From positions 1 to 14,536 of the forward strand of contig CAZKDV010000063.1 of assembly GCA_964551645.1 (NCBI GenBank): a stretch of 14,536 nucleotides of DNA. Reading direction: 5' to 3'. Below the pieces are notes generated by a model. It did no database searches. It had not been told where the DNA came from and worked only from the letters and a program-made list of their open reading frames with translations. The translations under genes and the position numbers were made by a program. Positions 1 through 8,207 of the stretch are shown here, piece after piece. Position 1 is the stretch's first letter. Every line of letters starts with the position of its first letter. The DNA is from CAZKDV01 sp964551645. Its GTDB lineage: Bacteria > Bacteroidota > Bacteroidia > Bacteroidales > DTU049.

Positions 1-1844
1 GCCGGATAGTAATCTAATACTTTTCCGTAAGTCATTCTAATAGTTGAATTTGCATTTGGATAAAACTTCTTTTCGGGTTGCATTTTTCTTAATCCTTCAA
101 TAAATAAACGATATGCTTTATCTGTTTTTCCTTCTATATCTGCATAATCAACATAAGTGCTTCTTAATGAAGTAATCATGGACATTGTTATTAACCAGCC
201 TGGATCTTTGCTTAGAACTGAATATGATGGTTTTGCAAGAAAATCGTTCATCTTTTTTTCATCAACTAAAATGGATTTTTTGAAAATATCATTTGCCCAA
301 GATTCAAAACTATTTTTATGTTTTTTCATAGCAGTAGCAAAAATATCGGGATGTTGAGCTTTGTCAACATTGTCATAAAACATCTTGAATAATGCAACAA
401 ATAGGTCTTTGTCAATATTTGCATTATAGTCTTTAAAGTGTTTTTCAGCAGTTGGTTTAAAGTTTTGAGCTAATTCCATGATTGTCGCGTCATATTCTTT
501 TTTGCTTTTTTTAGACATATCATTTTGTTGCATCAAAGCTCCATAAAGTTGATATAAACCAAAAGAGAAATATACAAATTCGGGTCCTTGAAATACAGCT
601 TCTTCAAGATATTTAAATAAGTGTATAATTGAGCTTAATTGTTCATATCCAGTTTCAATATCATTCAATGCACTTCCGTATATGTTTTGGCGATCAGCAT
701 CTTGTTGAGCCCATTTTAAATAATTGTCTTCCAACTCTTTTCGTCTATCAGCAACATTGTGCAACTTAAGACCTCTTGTTTGTCCGATATGATATTTCCA
801 GTAGTTTGCAGTTTGTGCATGTTTTGAAGCATATTGGATTCTTGTTAAAGGGTCTTTATCCATATATGATTTCATTATATCAAGTTTTGTGTCTCTGATG
901 CTAATGATTGATGGATTGATATATTTCAAAGCAAAGTCAATGCCATGAGATGTAAGGTATCTGTCAGTTGAGCCGGGAAAACCAAATATCATTGAAAAAT
1001 CGTTTTCTTTAACTCCTTGCACAGAAACAGGAAAATGGTGTTTAGGTTTATATACTTCGTTTTCTTTATTAAATTCAGCAGGAGTTCCATCAGGAGCAGC
1101 ATAAATTCTTAAATATGAAAAATCTCCTGTGTGTCGTGGCCACATCCAATTATCAGTATCTCCACCAAATTTTCCGATTGAAGATGGTGGTGCACCAACT
1201 AATCTAATGTCTAAAAATGTTTGGTAAACAAATAAGTAGTATTCACTTCCTTCGAAAAAACTTTTTACATGAACATTATATTTTTTGTTTTCAGATGCTT
1301 CTTTTTCAATTTGTTTAATTGCTTTAGCAGTCATTGTGTTGCGTTGACTTTCAGATGTTTCATGAGTGATACCTTCTAATACTTTTTCTGTAACATCTTC
1401 CATTCTTACCAATATTGATGCAGTCATGCCCGGAATTGGCAATTCTTCATTTTGATTATATGCCCAAAATCCATCAGTTAAGTAATCAGCATCAATTGAA
1501 CTTAATTTTTGAATAGCATCATAAGCACAATGATGATTTGTTAATAATAACCCTTGATCTGAAACAATTTCTCCTGTGCAGAAAAACATTCCGATTCCAT
1601 ATTCTTGTTGCCCTAAGCCAACAATAGCATCTTTCATGCTTGAGTTGTTAATGCTGTATATATGTTCAGCACTTAGGCGAAAACCCAATTTGTGCATGTC
1701 GTCAATGTTTAACTTCCCAATCCACATAGGTAACCACATACCTTCATCAGGTGGATAAGATGGATTATTGCAATTATTGGCATATACAGAAGTAAATCCA
1801 ATAAACAAAATTAAACTTAGAAATAGATTTTTTAATGTCTTCAT
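1..1844 (-). CDS. S46 family dipeptidyl-peptidase (DPP7/DPP11-like), 3' end missing
   Basis: Periplasmic serine exopeptidase that removes dipeptides from peptide N-termini, used by asaccharolytic or proteolytic Bacteroidota to feed on peptides. Reading the minus strand from ATG at 1844-1842 gives 614 uninterrupted codons running off the window edge (ending ...GKVLDYYP); the family is about 700-720 residues, so roughly 100 residues are outside. Visible: signal peptide (residues 1-22, MKTLKNLF...VYA), mature start with the family's GMW motif (35-37), the chymotrypsin-like His motif LTNHHC (101-106), and the Asp-rich stretch FGGDTDNWMWPRHTGDF (227-243) that carries the catalytic Asp. The nucleophilic Ser and the nearby residue that separates DPP7 (hydrophobic P1) from DPP11 (Asp/Glu P1) both lie in the missing part, so the specificity cannot be called. 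It is transcribed divergently from the TPR gene. Family assignment is secure; subfamily is open. Confidence 0.93.
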   Translation of the reverse strand, partial: MKTLKNLFLSLILFIGFTSVYANNCNNPSYPPDEGMWLPMWIGKLNIDDMHKLGFRLSAEHIYSINNSSMKDAIVGLGQQEYGIGMFFCTGEIVSDQGLLLTNHHCAYDAIQKLSSIDADYLTDGFWAYNQNEELPIPGMTASILVRMEDVTEKVLEGITHETSESQRNTMTAKAIKQIEKEASENKKYNVHVKSFFEGSEYYLFVYQTFLDIRLVGAPPSSIGKFGGDTDNWMWPRHTGDFSYLRIYAAPDGTPAEFNKENEVYKPKHHFPVSVQGVKENDFSMIFGFPGSTDRYLTSHGIDFALKYINPSIISIRDTKLDIMKSYMDKDPLTRIQYASKHAQTANYWKYHIGQTRGLKLHNVADRRKELEDNYLKWAQQDADRQNIYGSALNDIETGYEQLSSIIHLFKYLEEAVFQGPEFVYFSFGLYQLYGALMQQNDMSKKSKKEYDATIMELAQNFKPTAEKHFKDYNANIDKDLFVALFKMFYDNVDKAQHPDIFATAMKKHKNSFESWANDIFKKSILVDEKKMNDFLAKPSYSVLSKDPGWLITMSMITSLRSTYVDYADIEGKTDKAYRLFIEGLRKMQPEKKFYPNANSTIRMTYGKVLDYYP

Positions 1845-1879
1845 GTTTTGAGTAACTTTTAGTTAGTAAAAATTTTTAG

Positions 1880-1887
1880 CAAAATTA
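1880..1887 (-). promoter_or_regulatory. Candidate -7 box of the S46 peptidase promoter
   Basis: The minus strand reads TAATTTTG here, a full match to the Bacteroidota -7 consensus TAnnTTTG, and it lies 36-43 nt upstream of the peptidase ATG. No clear TTG -33 element is seen at the expected distance; that position is instead occupied by the inverted repeat at 1908-1929. In DNA this AT-rich a match can occur by chance. Confidence 0.4.
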
Positions 1888-1907
1888 ATAATTTTGACTT
1901 ATTCATG

Positions 1908-1929
1908 CCTATTAAAAAAATATAATAGG
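1908..1929. repeat. Perfect 7-bp inverted repeat, possible operator
   Basis: CCTATTA (1908-1914) and TAATAGG (1923-1929) are exact reverse complements separated by an 8-nt A-rich spacer. It sits in the divergent intergenic region where the -33 contact of the peptidase promoter would fall. There is no T-tract behind it on either strand and no upstream gene it could terminate, so an operator fits better than a terminator. The function is inferred from position only. Confidence 0.35.
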
Positions 1930-2023
1930 TCTTATATTAGCAAAATTGAACAAATTTTCACTTAATAATAGTTTGTTAATTTAAGTTTAGTAACATATTA
2001 TCAATTAATTGTGATAAAATTAC

Positions 2024-2053
2024 TTGTTTTTACATCTTTTTTTTATACTTTTG
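2024..2053 (+). promoter_or_regulatory. Bacteroidota-type promoter of the TPR/PorE-like operon
   Basis: TACTTTTG at 2046-2053 matches TAnnTTTG fully, and TTG at 2024-2026 gives a -33 element with 19 nt between the two. Transcription would start near 2060 and leave a leader of about 20-30 nt before the ATG at 2079 or 2091. It is the only good promoter seen before the three-gene plus-strand run. Confidence 0.65.
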
Positions 2054-2078
2054 CAACAGATTAATATATACAAAATAA

Positions 2079-3116
2079 ATGATTATTATTATGAATCGTA
2101 CAAGTTTTTTGATATTATTATTTTTGTTTGCTTTTACAGGCGGAGTATTTGCACAAAAAGTAGGCGAAATATACAACGAGGGAGTTGTTTTGTATGAAAA
2201 TGGCAACCTTCAAGCAGCATTACATAAATTTAATGAGGCAATACAGTTTGATGAAAATATGTATAAGGCATATTATAATAGAGGAATAATATTGTCTGAA
2301 CTTGGTAAAACAAATGAGGCTTTGACCGATTTTGCCTATGTAATTGCAAATGAACCTACTGCTTTGGCTTATTTTTCACAAGCTAGAATAAAACACGATA
2401 TGAATGATTTCGATGGTGCTTTTGAAGATTACTCAATGGCTGTTGGACTTGATAAAACTTTAGCTCTTGCATATTATTATCGTGGAAGTATATATTTTGA
2501 AACAAGCAATTATGAAAATGCAGTTGATGACTATACCGAAGCAATTAAGTTAAATAAAGATTATGCTTACGCATACAATGATAGAGGAAGTGCATTCAGA
2601 CGACTTGATAAAGATCAAGAAGCAATTAATGATTATCGCAAAGCAATTTCAATTAGCTCAGATGTAGCTTTGTTCTATAATAATTTAGGTTCTGCTTTGA
2701 AGAAAATTGAAAAATATGAAGAGGCAGTTAAGGAATATTCAAAAGCTATTGAGCTGTCTCCAGAATACTATATAGCATACAATAATAGAGGTATTGCTAA
2801 GTATGAAATGAAAGATTATGAAAGTGCAATCGCCGATTTTAGTCGTTGTTTGGAGTTGAATAAAGAATACTTTTATGCTCACAACAATATGGCTAATGCA
2901 TATTCGAAAATGAAAGACTATGATAAGGCTCTCGAGCATTACAATAAAGCAATAGATACGAATGCTGATTATGGTTATGCTTATGCCAATAGAGCAAATA
3001 TATATGAATTGTTAAATCAAGAAAAAGAAGCATGTAAAGATTGGGAAAAAGCATTTTCTTTGGGAATTTCTTTTGTTGATGTGTATATAAAGTTAATATG
3101 TAATTTTAATCAATAG
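2079..3116 (+). CDS. Exported tetratricopeptide repeat protein, nine TPRs
   Basis: Probably a periplasmic or envelope scaffold for protein-protein contacts; no catalytic domain is present. A signal peptide (MNRTSFLILLFLFAF...VFA) is followed by nine consecutive 34-residue TPR units filling about residues 27-330, each with the usual G/A-Y-A-A-P-like pattern (for example AYYNRG, AYNDRG, AYNNRG, then EAI.DY.KAI). The repeats are regular with no large insert, so the protein is essentially one superhelix with a short tail. The ATG at 2079 is given; ATG at 2091 (MNRTSF) gives a more classical signal peptide with the positive charge at the N-terminus and may be the true start. The PorE-like gene begins 6 nt after the stop, so the two are almost certainly co-transcribed and probably work together. 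Specific partner unknown. Confidence 0.9.
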   Translation: MIIIMNRTSFLILLFLFAFTGGVFAQKVGEIYNEGVVLYENGNLQAALHKFNEAIQFDENMYKAYYNRGIILSELGKTNEALTDFAYVIANEPTALAYFSQARIKHDMNDFDGAFEDYSMAVGLDKTLALAYYYRGSIYFETSNYENAVDDYTEAIKLNKDYAYAYNDRGSAFRRLDKDQEAINDYRKAISISSDVALFYNNLGSALKKIEKYEEAVKEYSKAIELSPEYYIAYNNRGIAKYEMKDYESAIADFSRCLELNKEYFYAHNNMANAYSKMKDYDKALEHYNKAIDTNADYGYAYANRANIYELLNQEKEACKDWEKAFSLGISFVDVYIKLICNFNQ

Positions 3117-3122
3117 TATCGT

Positions 3123-5483
3123 ATGAAAAAGCGAGTAATTTATAATCTAATAACTATCTTTTTTTGTTTAAGCATTTCACTTGTAGCAAACGGACAAAGT
3201 GTTGAGTTTACTAGTGCTAATTTTAAACATAATAAAAAAGGATTGAAAGAAGCTAAAAGAAATATAAAACTTGGGGACGAAATGTATTCCTTGGGCAGAG
3301 GTAGATATATTGATGCTGTCTATTTTTATCGTGAAGCAAATAAATTTAATCCTAATAATGCTGAATTAAATTTTAGAATTGGTCAATGTATGTTGTTTAC
3401 ACCCGAGAAAGAACATTCACTTACTTATTTAGAAAAGGCTTATTCATTAAAACCTAGTGTAGATACTGATATATTGTTTTGGATTGCTAGGTCACATCAT
3501 TTGCAACATGAATTTGATAAGGCAATTCAAAAGTATAAAGAATTTAAAAATACTCTTACGCCAGATCTGTTGGCTTTAAGAGGACAAGAAGTTGACAAAT
3601 ATATTTATGAGTGCCAATCAGGGAGAGAATTAATTGCTAATCCAGTTCGTGTACTTATTAATAATGTTGGTCCGGTAATTAATACATACTTTCCTGAATA
3701 TAGTGCGATTATTAATGCAGACGAAACGATGATGATTTTTACATCAAGAAGAAATAATACTATTGGAGGCAAAAGAGATCCAATTGATCAAAAATATTTT
3801 GAAGATATTTATATTTCATACCGAAAAGATGGCGAATGGCAAGAGCCAATCCATGTGGGCAAACCTTTGAATACAAAAACACATGATGCCACGGTGGGGC
3901 TTTCTGCAGATGGACAAACATTGCTTATATATAGGGGTAATACTAGAGGAGGAGATATTTTTGAATGTAAGTTGAAAGGAAATACTTGGTCGAAACCTAT
4001 AAGGTTAAATAAAAATATAAATACTAAGTTTCACGAGTCTTCTGCTTCTCTTTCTCCTGATGGCAAAAAAATATTTTTTGTAAGTGATAAGTCAGGAGGC
4101 ATTGGAGGGCATGATATATACATGTCAGAATTAGGAAAAAATAATCAATGGGGACCGGCAAAATTATTGCCCGAAATTGTTAATACACCTTATGACGAAG
4201 AAGGTGTATTTATGCACGCCGACGGCAAAACTTTATATTTTAGCTCAAAAGGTCATAACTCAATGGGAGGATTTGATATTTTTAAAACTATTCATGAAAA
4301 TGGCAAATGGTCAAAACCAGAAAATTTAGGTTATCCAATTAATACAGCTGATGATGATGTTTTCTTTTCACTTTCGGCAAGCCGTAGAAGTGGTTATTAT
4401 TCTTCGGCAAAACTTGATGGCTATGGAGACCAAGATATTTATGTGATTACATTCTTAGGTGATGAAAAACCGTTTATAAATAATAGCGAAGATAATTTGT
4501 TAGCATGGAAAACTTCTCCATTATCAGATGATATAATAGAACAAACTATTGATGTTCAAATTGTTTCTTTGACTTTATTCAAGGGTAGAGTGTTAGATGA
4601 AAATACAAAAATGCCTCTTTATGCCGATTTAGTTTTGTATGATGCAGATACTAAGGAAAAAATATCTTCTTTTGAGTCAAATAGTGAAACAGGTCGTTTC
4701 TTAATTTCTTTGTCTGATGATAAAAATTATGAAATCGTTGTTGAAGCAGAAGGGTATCCAAAATATACCGAAGATGTTTATGTTGCAAAAAGCTCAGGTT
4801 ATCAAGAAGTTGAGAAAGATATTTATTTAAGCAAATCAGCTAGTGATGTTACTGTTTCATCTAATACAATTTTTAAAGGAAGAACACTTGATGCCGCAAC
4901 TGAAGAACCAATTGAAGCGACTATAATTTTGTCAGATATTAATAGAAATGTTGAAATTACTACTTTTAAATCAGATAAAAACACAGGAGCATTTTCAATT
5001 ACATTAGCTCCGGGTAACAATTATTCGTTAGTAGTTGAAGCACCTGGATATTTATTCCATTCTGAAAACTTTGATATTCCTGCAAGGTCAGCTTATCAAG
5101 AAATAGAAAAAGATATTTACTTAAATCAATTTGCTATCGGAAAAAGTATAGTGTTGAGAAACATTTTCTTTGATTTTGATAAATCAACACTTCGCTCACA
5201 GTCAATTACAGAATTAGAGAGATTGCTTAAGTTAATGAGAGATATGCCTAATCTAAAAATTGAAATTTCTGGACATACTGATAATATTGGTACTGCTTTG
5301 TACAATAAAGGTCTTTCTGAACGCCGTGCTAAGGTTGTTGTCGAGTATTTGATTAATAAAGGCATTTCTGCTGATAGACTAACTTATAAGGGTTATGGTT
5401 TCGACAAACCAATTGCAACAAATTCTACAGATGAAGGAAGACAATTAAATAGAAGAACAGAATTTAAAATCATAGGAAATTAA
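3123..5483 (+). CDS. PorE-like envelope protein: TPR, PD40 propeller, two regulatory-like domains, OmpA
   Basis: Exported protein predicted to bind peptidoglycan through its C-terminus and present a propeller and repeats to partners. Order: signal peptide (1-25, ending VANGQ), TPR-like helices (about 45-165), five PD40/WD40-like blades (about 190-442; e.g. SLSPDGKKIFFVSDKSGG, HADGKTLYFSSK, followed by DIY/DIF), two carboxypeptidase-regulatory-like beta-sandwich domains (484-570 and 582-668), and an OmpA domain (about 675-784). The OmpA part keeps the diaminopimelate-contacting residues: D720 in SGHTDN and R735 in LSERRA. This order is that of PorE, the peptidoglycan-linked component of the type IX secretion/gliding apparatus, but PorE is a lipoprotein with one regulatory domain, while this protein has no lipobox at the end of its signal peptide and has two. 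It is therefore called PorE-like, not PorE. It is flanked at 6 and 10 nt by co-directional genes. Confidence 0.9.
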   Translation: MKKRVIYNLITIFFCLSISLVANGQSVEFTSANFKHNKKGLKEAKRNIKLGDEMYSLGRGRYIDAVYFYREANKFNPNNAELNFRIGQCMLFTPEKEHSLTYLEKAYSLKPSVDTDILFWIARSHHLQHEFDKAIQKYKEFKNTLTPDLLALRGQEVDKYIYECQSGRELIANPVRVLINNVGPVINTYFPEYSAIINADETMMIFTSRRNNTIGGKRDPIDQKYFEDIYISYRKDGEWQEPIHVGKPLNTKTHDATVGLSADGQTLLIYRGNTRGGDIFECKLKGNTWSKPIRLNKNINTKFHESSASLSPDGKKIFFVSDKSGGIGGHDIYMSELGKNNQWGPAKLLPEIVNTPYDEEGVFMHADGKTLYFSSKGHNSMGGFDIFKTIHENGKWSKPENLGYPINTADDDVFFSLSASRRSGYYSSAKLDGYGDQDIYVITFLGDEKPFINNSEDNLLAWKTSPLSDDIIEQTIDVQIVSLTLFKGRVLDENTKMPLYADLVLYDADTKEKISSFESNSETGRFLISLSDDKNYEIVVEAEGYPKYTEDVYVAKSSGYQEVEKDIYLSKSASDVTVSSNTIFKGRTLDAATEEPIEATIILSDINRNVEITTFKSDKNTGAFSITLAPGNNYSLVVEAPGYLFHSENFDIPARSAYQEIEKDIYLNQFAIGKSIVLRNIFFDFDKSTLRSQSITELERLLKLMRDMPNLKIEISGHTDNIGTALYNKGLSERRAKVVVEYLINKGISADRLTYKGYGFDKPIATNSTDEGRQLNRRTEFKIIGN
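4572..5126 (+). repeat. Tandem duplication of the regulatory-like domain inside the PorE-like gene
   Basis: Two 87-residue units (protein residues 484-570 at 4572-4832 and 582-668 at 4866-5126) align end to end without needing large gaps. Shared landmarks are T-x-FKGR-x-LD at the start, F-x-S at about 35 residues in, VVEA-x-GY in the middle, and YQE(V/I)EKDIYL at the end. DNA identity is not high, so the duplication is old or maintained by selection rather than recent. Confidence 0.85.
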
Positions 5484-5493
5484 GCCGCTTTAA

Positions 5494-6540
5494 ATGAGTG
5501 ACGAAATTAAAATAGCTCGATTTTTTCGATTTAATCGAGTTATTTTACCTATTGTAATTGGATTTGCTGTTGCTATTTGGTTAATTGTTAAAAATATTGA
5601 TTTTGACTTGTTTCAAAATATTAGATGGACAAGTAGGTCGTATCTTTGGTTATTAATTGCTCTTTTGACTGTCGTTGCAAGAGATTTAGGTTATATTTTA
5701 CGCATTAGGTTGTTAACAGATTATAAACTTAGGTGGAAACCAAGTTTCCAAGTGATAATGTTGTGGGAGTTTGCTTCGGCATTAACTCCTTCTGTAGTTG
5801 GAGGCTCGGCTATAGCAGCTATTTTAGTACATAAAGAACGAATATCAATAGGTAAATCAACAGCTGTAGTGATGATTACCGCACTATTAGATGAACTGTT
5901 TTATATTATCATTGTTCCAATTGTACTCTTATTTGTTATAGATTATCCAATTTTTTCAAGTCTTAAATTTGAACTTTTTGGATATGTGTTTAATAGCAAA
6001 TATGTGTTTGTTTTTGGATATTTATTTATGCTTACTTTGGCTTTGATTATAGTACATGCCATATTTATTAATCCACGAGGTTTCAAGAGTTTACTCATTA
6101 GATTATTTAAAATTAAGTGGTTGAGGAAATGGAGATATGGAGCAATGATGGCAGGTAATGATATTATGATTACATCAAGAGAAATGAAAGGGCGTTCGTC
6201 GGTTTTTTGGATTAAGGCATTCGGAACAACTTTTTTATCATGGTCAGCTCGTTTTATGTTTGTTAATTTTTTAATTCTTGCTTTTTTACCCGTTGATAGT
6301 CATATACATATATATGCAACACAATTAGTGATGTGGGTGTTTATGCTTGTGAGTCCAACTCCTGGAAGTGCAGGAATAGCCGAATTATTGTTTAATTCAT
6401 TTTTAAATCCTTTTCTTATTGCTGGCTTAGCACCAATTCTTGCATTATTGTGGAGAATATTTACATCTTATATATATATTATTGTTGGTAGTATAGTTTT
6501 GCCAATATGGTTGTCAAGAGTTTTTTCAAAGAAAAAGTAG
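5494..6540 (+). CDS. Lysylphosphatidylglycerol synthase TM-region / UPF0104 family membrane protein
   Basis: Multipass inner-membrane protein of the flippase-like family that includes the membrane half of MprF and YbhN. About eight hydrophobic helices are visible over 348 residues (starting near 16-33 and 51-71, ending near 320-343). The two hallmark re-entrant motifs are present: LTPSVVGG (97-104) and SPTPGSAGIAE (287-297). It has the membrane domain only; there is no soluble aminoacyl-transferase domain, so it is not expected to make lysyl-phosphatidylglycerol itself. Family members of this form are suspected lipid or lipid-linked precursor translocators, but the substrate here is unknown. 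It starts 10 nt after the PorE-like gene and probably shares its transcript. Confidence 0.88.
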   Translation: MSDEIKIARFFRFNRVILPIVIGFAVAIWLIVKNIDFDLFQNIRWTSRSYLWLLIALLTVVARDLGYILRIRLLTDYKLRWKPSFQVIMLWEFASALTPSVVGGSAIAAILVHKERISIGKSTAVVMITALLDELFYIIIVPIVLLFVIDYPIFSSLKFELFGYVFNSKYVFVFGYLFMLTLALIIVHAIFINPRGFKSLLIRLFKIKWLRKWRYGAMMAGNDIMITSREMKGRSSVFWIKAFGTTFLSWSARFMFVNFLILAFLPVDSHIHIYATQLVMWVFMLVSPTPGSAGIAELLFNSFLNPFLIAGLAPILALLWRIFTSYIYIIVGSIVLPIWLSRVFSKKK

Positions 6541-6569
6541 TTTGTGATAAAATGTGGTGCAATATTGTT

Positions 6570-7196
6570 TTAGGGTATTTTTAAAAATTTATGTACCTGT
6601 ACTGATAATCTCCAAATAGGATGTTTTTTTATGTAATCAATAATAATAGGAATAATTTCTTCAAAACAGCTCCATTCGGGTTGTAAATATTTGGGTATCG
6701 AATTTTTAGTTTTTGAAATAACTTTTTCAGCCCAATCTAAGTCTTTTTCTTTCTGAATGACTATTTTTATTTCATCTGCTAAAAAGTAATTTTCTTCTAA
6801 TGGCAATCTGTGTTGTTTTGGCGAAATAACTATCCAATCCCATATACCTGTAATTTTTTCAGTGCCAGAAGTTTCTGCCATTGTTTGTATTCCCATTGAT
6901 TTTAGCGATTTTGTAAATTGTGTTAAATCATACCTAAATGGCTCTCCTCCAGTTAATACTACTATTTCCGCTTTACTATTTATCACTTCTTGAAGCAATT
7001 CGGTAATATTTTTTTTAGTATATATACTTTCGTCCCACGATTTTTTTTCATCACACCATGTACAGCATACATCACAACCTCCAACGCGAATAAAAAAAGC
7101 TGCTTTTCCAATATTATGTCCTTCGCCTTGAATACTATGAAAAGTTTCAACAATTGGAAGTAAAATGTTTTTTTTTAGTTCGGTATTTTTATTCAT
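6570..7196 (-). CDS. queE: 7-carboxy-7-deazaguanine synthase QueE (radical SAM)
   Basis: Converts 6-carboxy-tetrahydropterin to 7-carboxy-7-deazaguanine in the preQ0/queuosine pathway, using S-adenosylmethionine and a [4Fe-4S] cluster. The start chosen is ATG at 7196-7194 (208 residues, normal for the family): it overlaps the stop of the upstream gene as ATGAATAA, a classic coupling overlap, while the ATG at 7226 would only add ten poorly conserved residues. Visible: substrate loop SIQGEG (21-26), cluster motif C41-x3-C45-x2-C48 (GCDVCCTWCD, with an extra Cys at 44), SAM-binding LTGGEPF (81-87), ETSGT (108-112), SPK (125-127), and the typical C-terminal RLSVQVHK. No other queuosine genes lie in the window. 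Assignment is secure. Confidence 0.95.
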   Translation of the reverse strand: MNKNTELKKNILLPIVETFHSIQGEGHNIGKAAFFIRVGGCDVCCTWCDEKKSWDESIYTKKNITELLQEVINSKAEIVVLTGGEPFRYDLTQFTKSLKSMGIQTMAETSGTEKITGIWDWIVISPKQHRLPLEENYFLADEIKIVIQKEKDLDWAEKVISKTKNSIPKYLQPEWSCFEEIIPIIIDYIKKHPIWRLSVQVHKFLKIP

Positions 7197-7980
7197 TGTC
7201 AACAAATAAATCAATAAAATTCTCAATATTTATGATATTAAATAAGTGTGCTATCGTAATTACGATAATTGTAATTACAATCCAACGAACAAATTCTGCT
7301 CCCCACTTTATAGCATATTTTGAAGCCAAAAATGCTCCAATAATGTTGCCAATAGCATGAATTAGTCCGTAGCCCCAAGCAACTTGCCCTTTCCATACAA
7401 ATATTGCTAATGTAAAAGGTATGTATAGTAATACCATTAGGTTTTTAACAGCATTGGCTTTGATGATATTAAAGCCATTATGCAATACTAAATTTGTCAT
7501 AATAATATAACCCACACCAACATGCATAAAACCTCCATATAGCCCAATTATCAAGTAAATGGTATAAGTTAGCCAATTTGGCTTTCTGTTAAACTTTATC
7601 TCATCGCCTTTGAGCCACTGTTTTGAGTAAAATAGTATTACGAACAGCAAACATACCATAACAATAGCAATGAGCATCTTAAATATGTTTTCATTAACTT
7701 GAACAGCAATGCTTGCACCAACTAAAGAGCCGATAATAGTGGGAATGGAAAGAATAAGTCCTTTTTTAGTTTCAAGAGTTTTATTTCTTTTGAAATTTGC
7801 AACGGCAATTGTATTTTGAAATAAAACAGCAATCCTATTTGTCCCATTAGCTACTGTTGGCGGAAGTCCGAGAAACATCAATAACGAAAGTGAGATAATC
7901 GTACCTCCACCAGCAAGAGTATTGATAAACCCCACTATTACTCCCGAACAAATAAGCGCAATAATTATATTTACTGACAT
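7189..7980 (-). CDS. TauE/SafE family membrane permease
   Basis: Inner-membrane protein of the family named after sulfite/sulfoacetate exporters; members move sulfur-containing or other organic anions, and the substrate cannot be told from sequence. The 263-residue protein has about eight hydrophobic helices in two halves. The N-terminal half carries the family signature FINTLAGGGTIISL (18-31) and the NGTNR motif (45-49) that follows a proline-containing turn; the second half has the matching GLYGGFMHVGVGY segment. Its stop codon overlaps the queE start by 8 nt, so the two are translated from one message. No sulfur-metabolism genes are nearby, so a sulfite role is only a family-name guess. 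Confidence 0.9.
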   Translation of the reverse strand: MSVNIIIALICSGVIVGFINTLAGGGTIISLSLLMFLGLPPTVANGTNRIAVLFQNTIAVANFKRNKTLETKKGLILSIPTIIGSLVGASIAVQVNENIFKMLIAIVMVCLLFVILFYSKQWLKGDEIKFNRKPNWLTYTIYLIIGLYGGFMHVGVGYIIMTNLVLHNGFNIIKANAVKNLMVLLYIPFTLAIFVWKGQVAWGYGLIHAIGNIIGAFLASKYAIKWGAEFVRWIVITIIVITIAHLFNIINIENFIDLFVDNE

Positions 7981-7984
7981 TTTG

Positions 7985-7992
7985 CAAAAGTA
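7985..7992 (-). promoter_or_regulatory. Candidate -7 box directly before the TauE/SafE start codon
   Basis: The minus strand reads TACTTTTG, an exact TAnnTTTG match ending 4 nt before the ATG (7980). If used, transcription would start at or within a few nucleotides of the start codon, giving a leaderless or near-leaderless message. No TTG -33 element is obvious, so this could be chance. Confidence 0.4.
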
Positions 7993-8207
7993 ACAAAAGC
8001 TTTTATTGTGAACATGTAAATTCTTTTTACTTTAAATAATTATAGAAGATAAATAAGCAAAAAGTGGATGCGATTTCTAAAGTTAATTTAATGTTTGAAG
8101 AAAAAGCTGTAGTAAAACATTTGGATTTGAACATTGTGTTATTTGGCGTTAATAAAAACATTTTTTATTAAAATAATTTGGGCGTTTGAAAAAAAAATTA
8201 ATAAATA

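Noticed and set aside
157..1758. Short open frames on the plus strand at 157-357 and 1576-1758
   Set aside because: Both lie antisense to the S46 peptidase, whose minus-strand frame is open from 1844 to the window edge with clear family motifs. The short frames have no recognisable protein features.
1941..1960. AAAATT/AATTTT inverted repeat and a second TTTTG-like box near 1941-1959
   Set aside because: It is composed almost only of A and T, which forms such repeats by chance in this DNA, and the box lacks the TA of the -7 consensus.
6541..6569. Possible bidirectional terminator between the UPF0104 gene and queE
   Set aside because: No GC-containing stem can be formed in the 29-nt gap or just beyond it.
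8091..8171. 26-codon open frame (MFEEKAVV...) in the 7981-8250 gap
   Set aside because: No promoter, no family resemblance and a length expected by chance. I see nothing else in this gap apart from the two promoters annotated.
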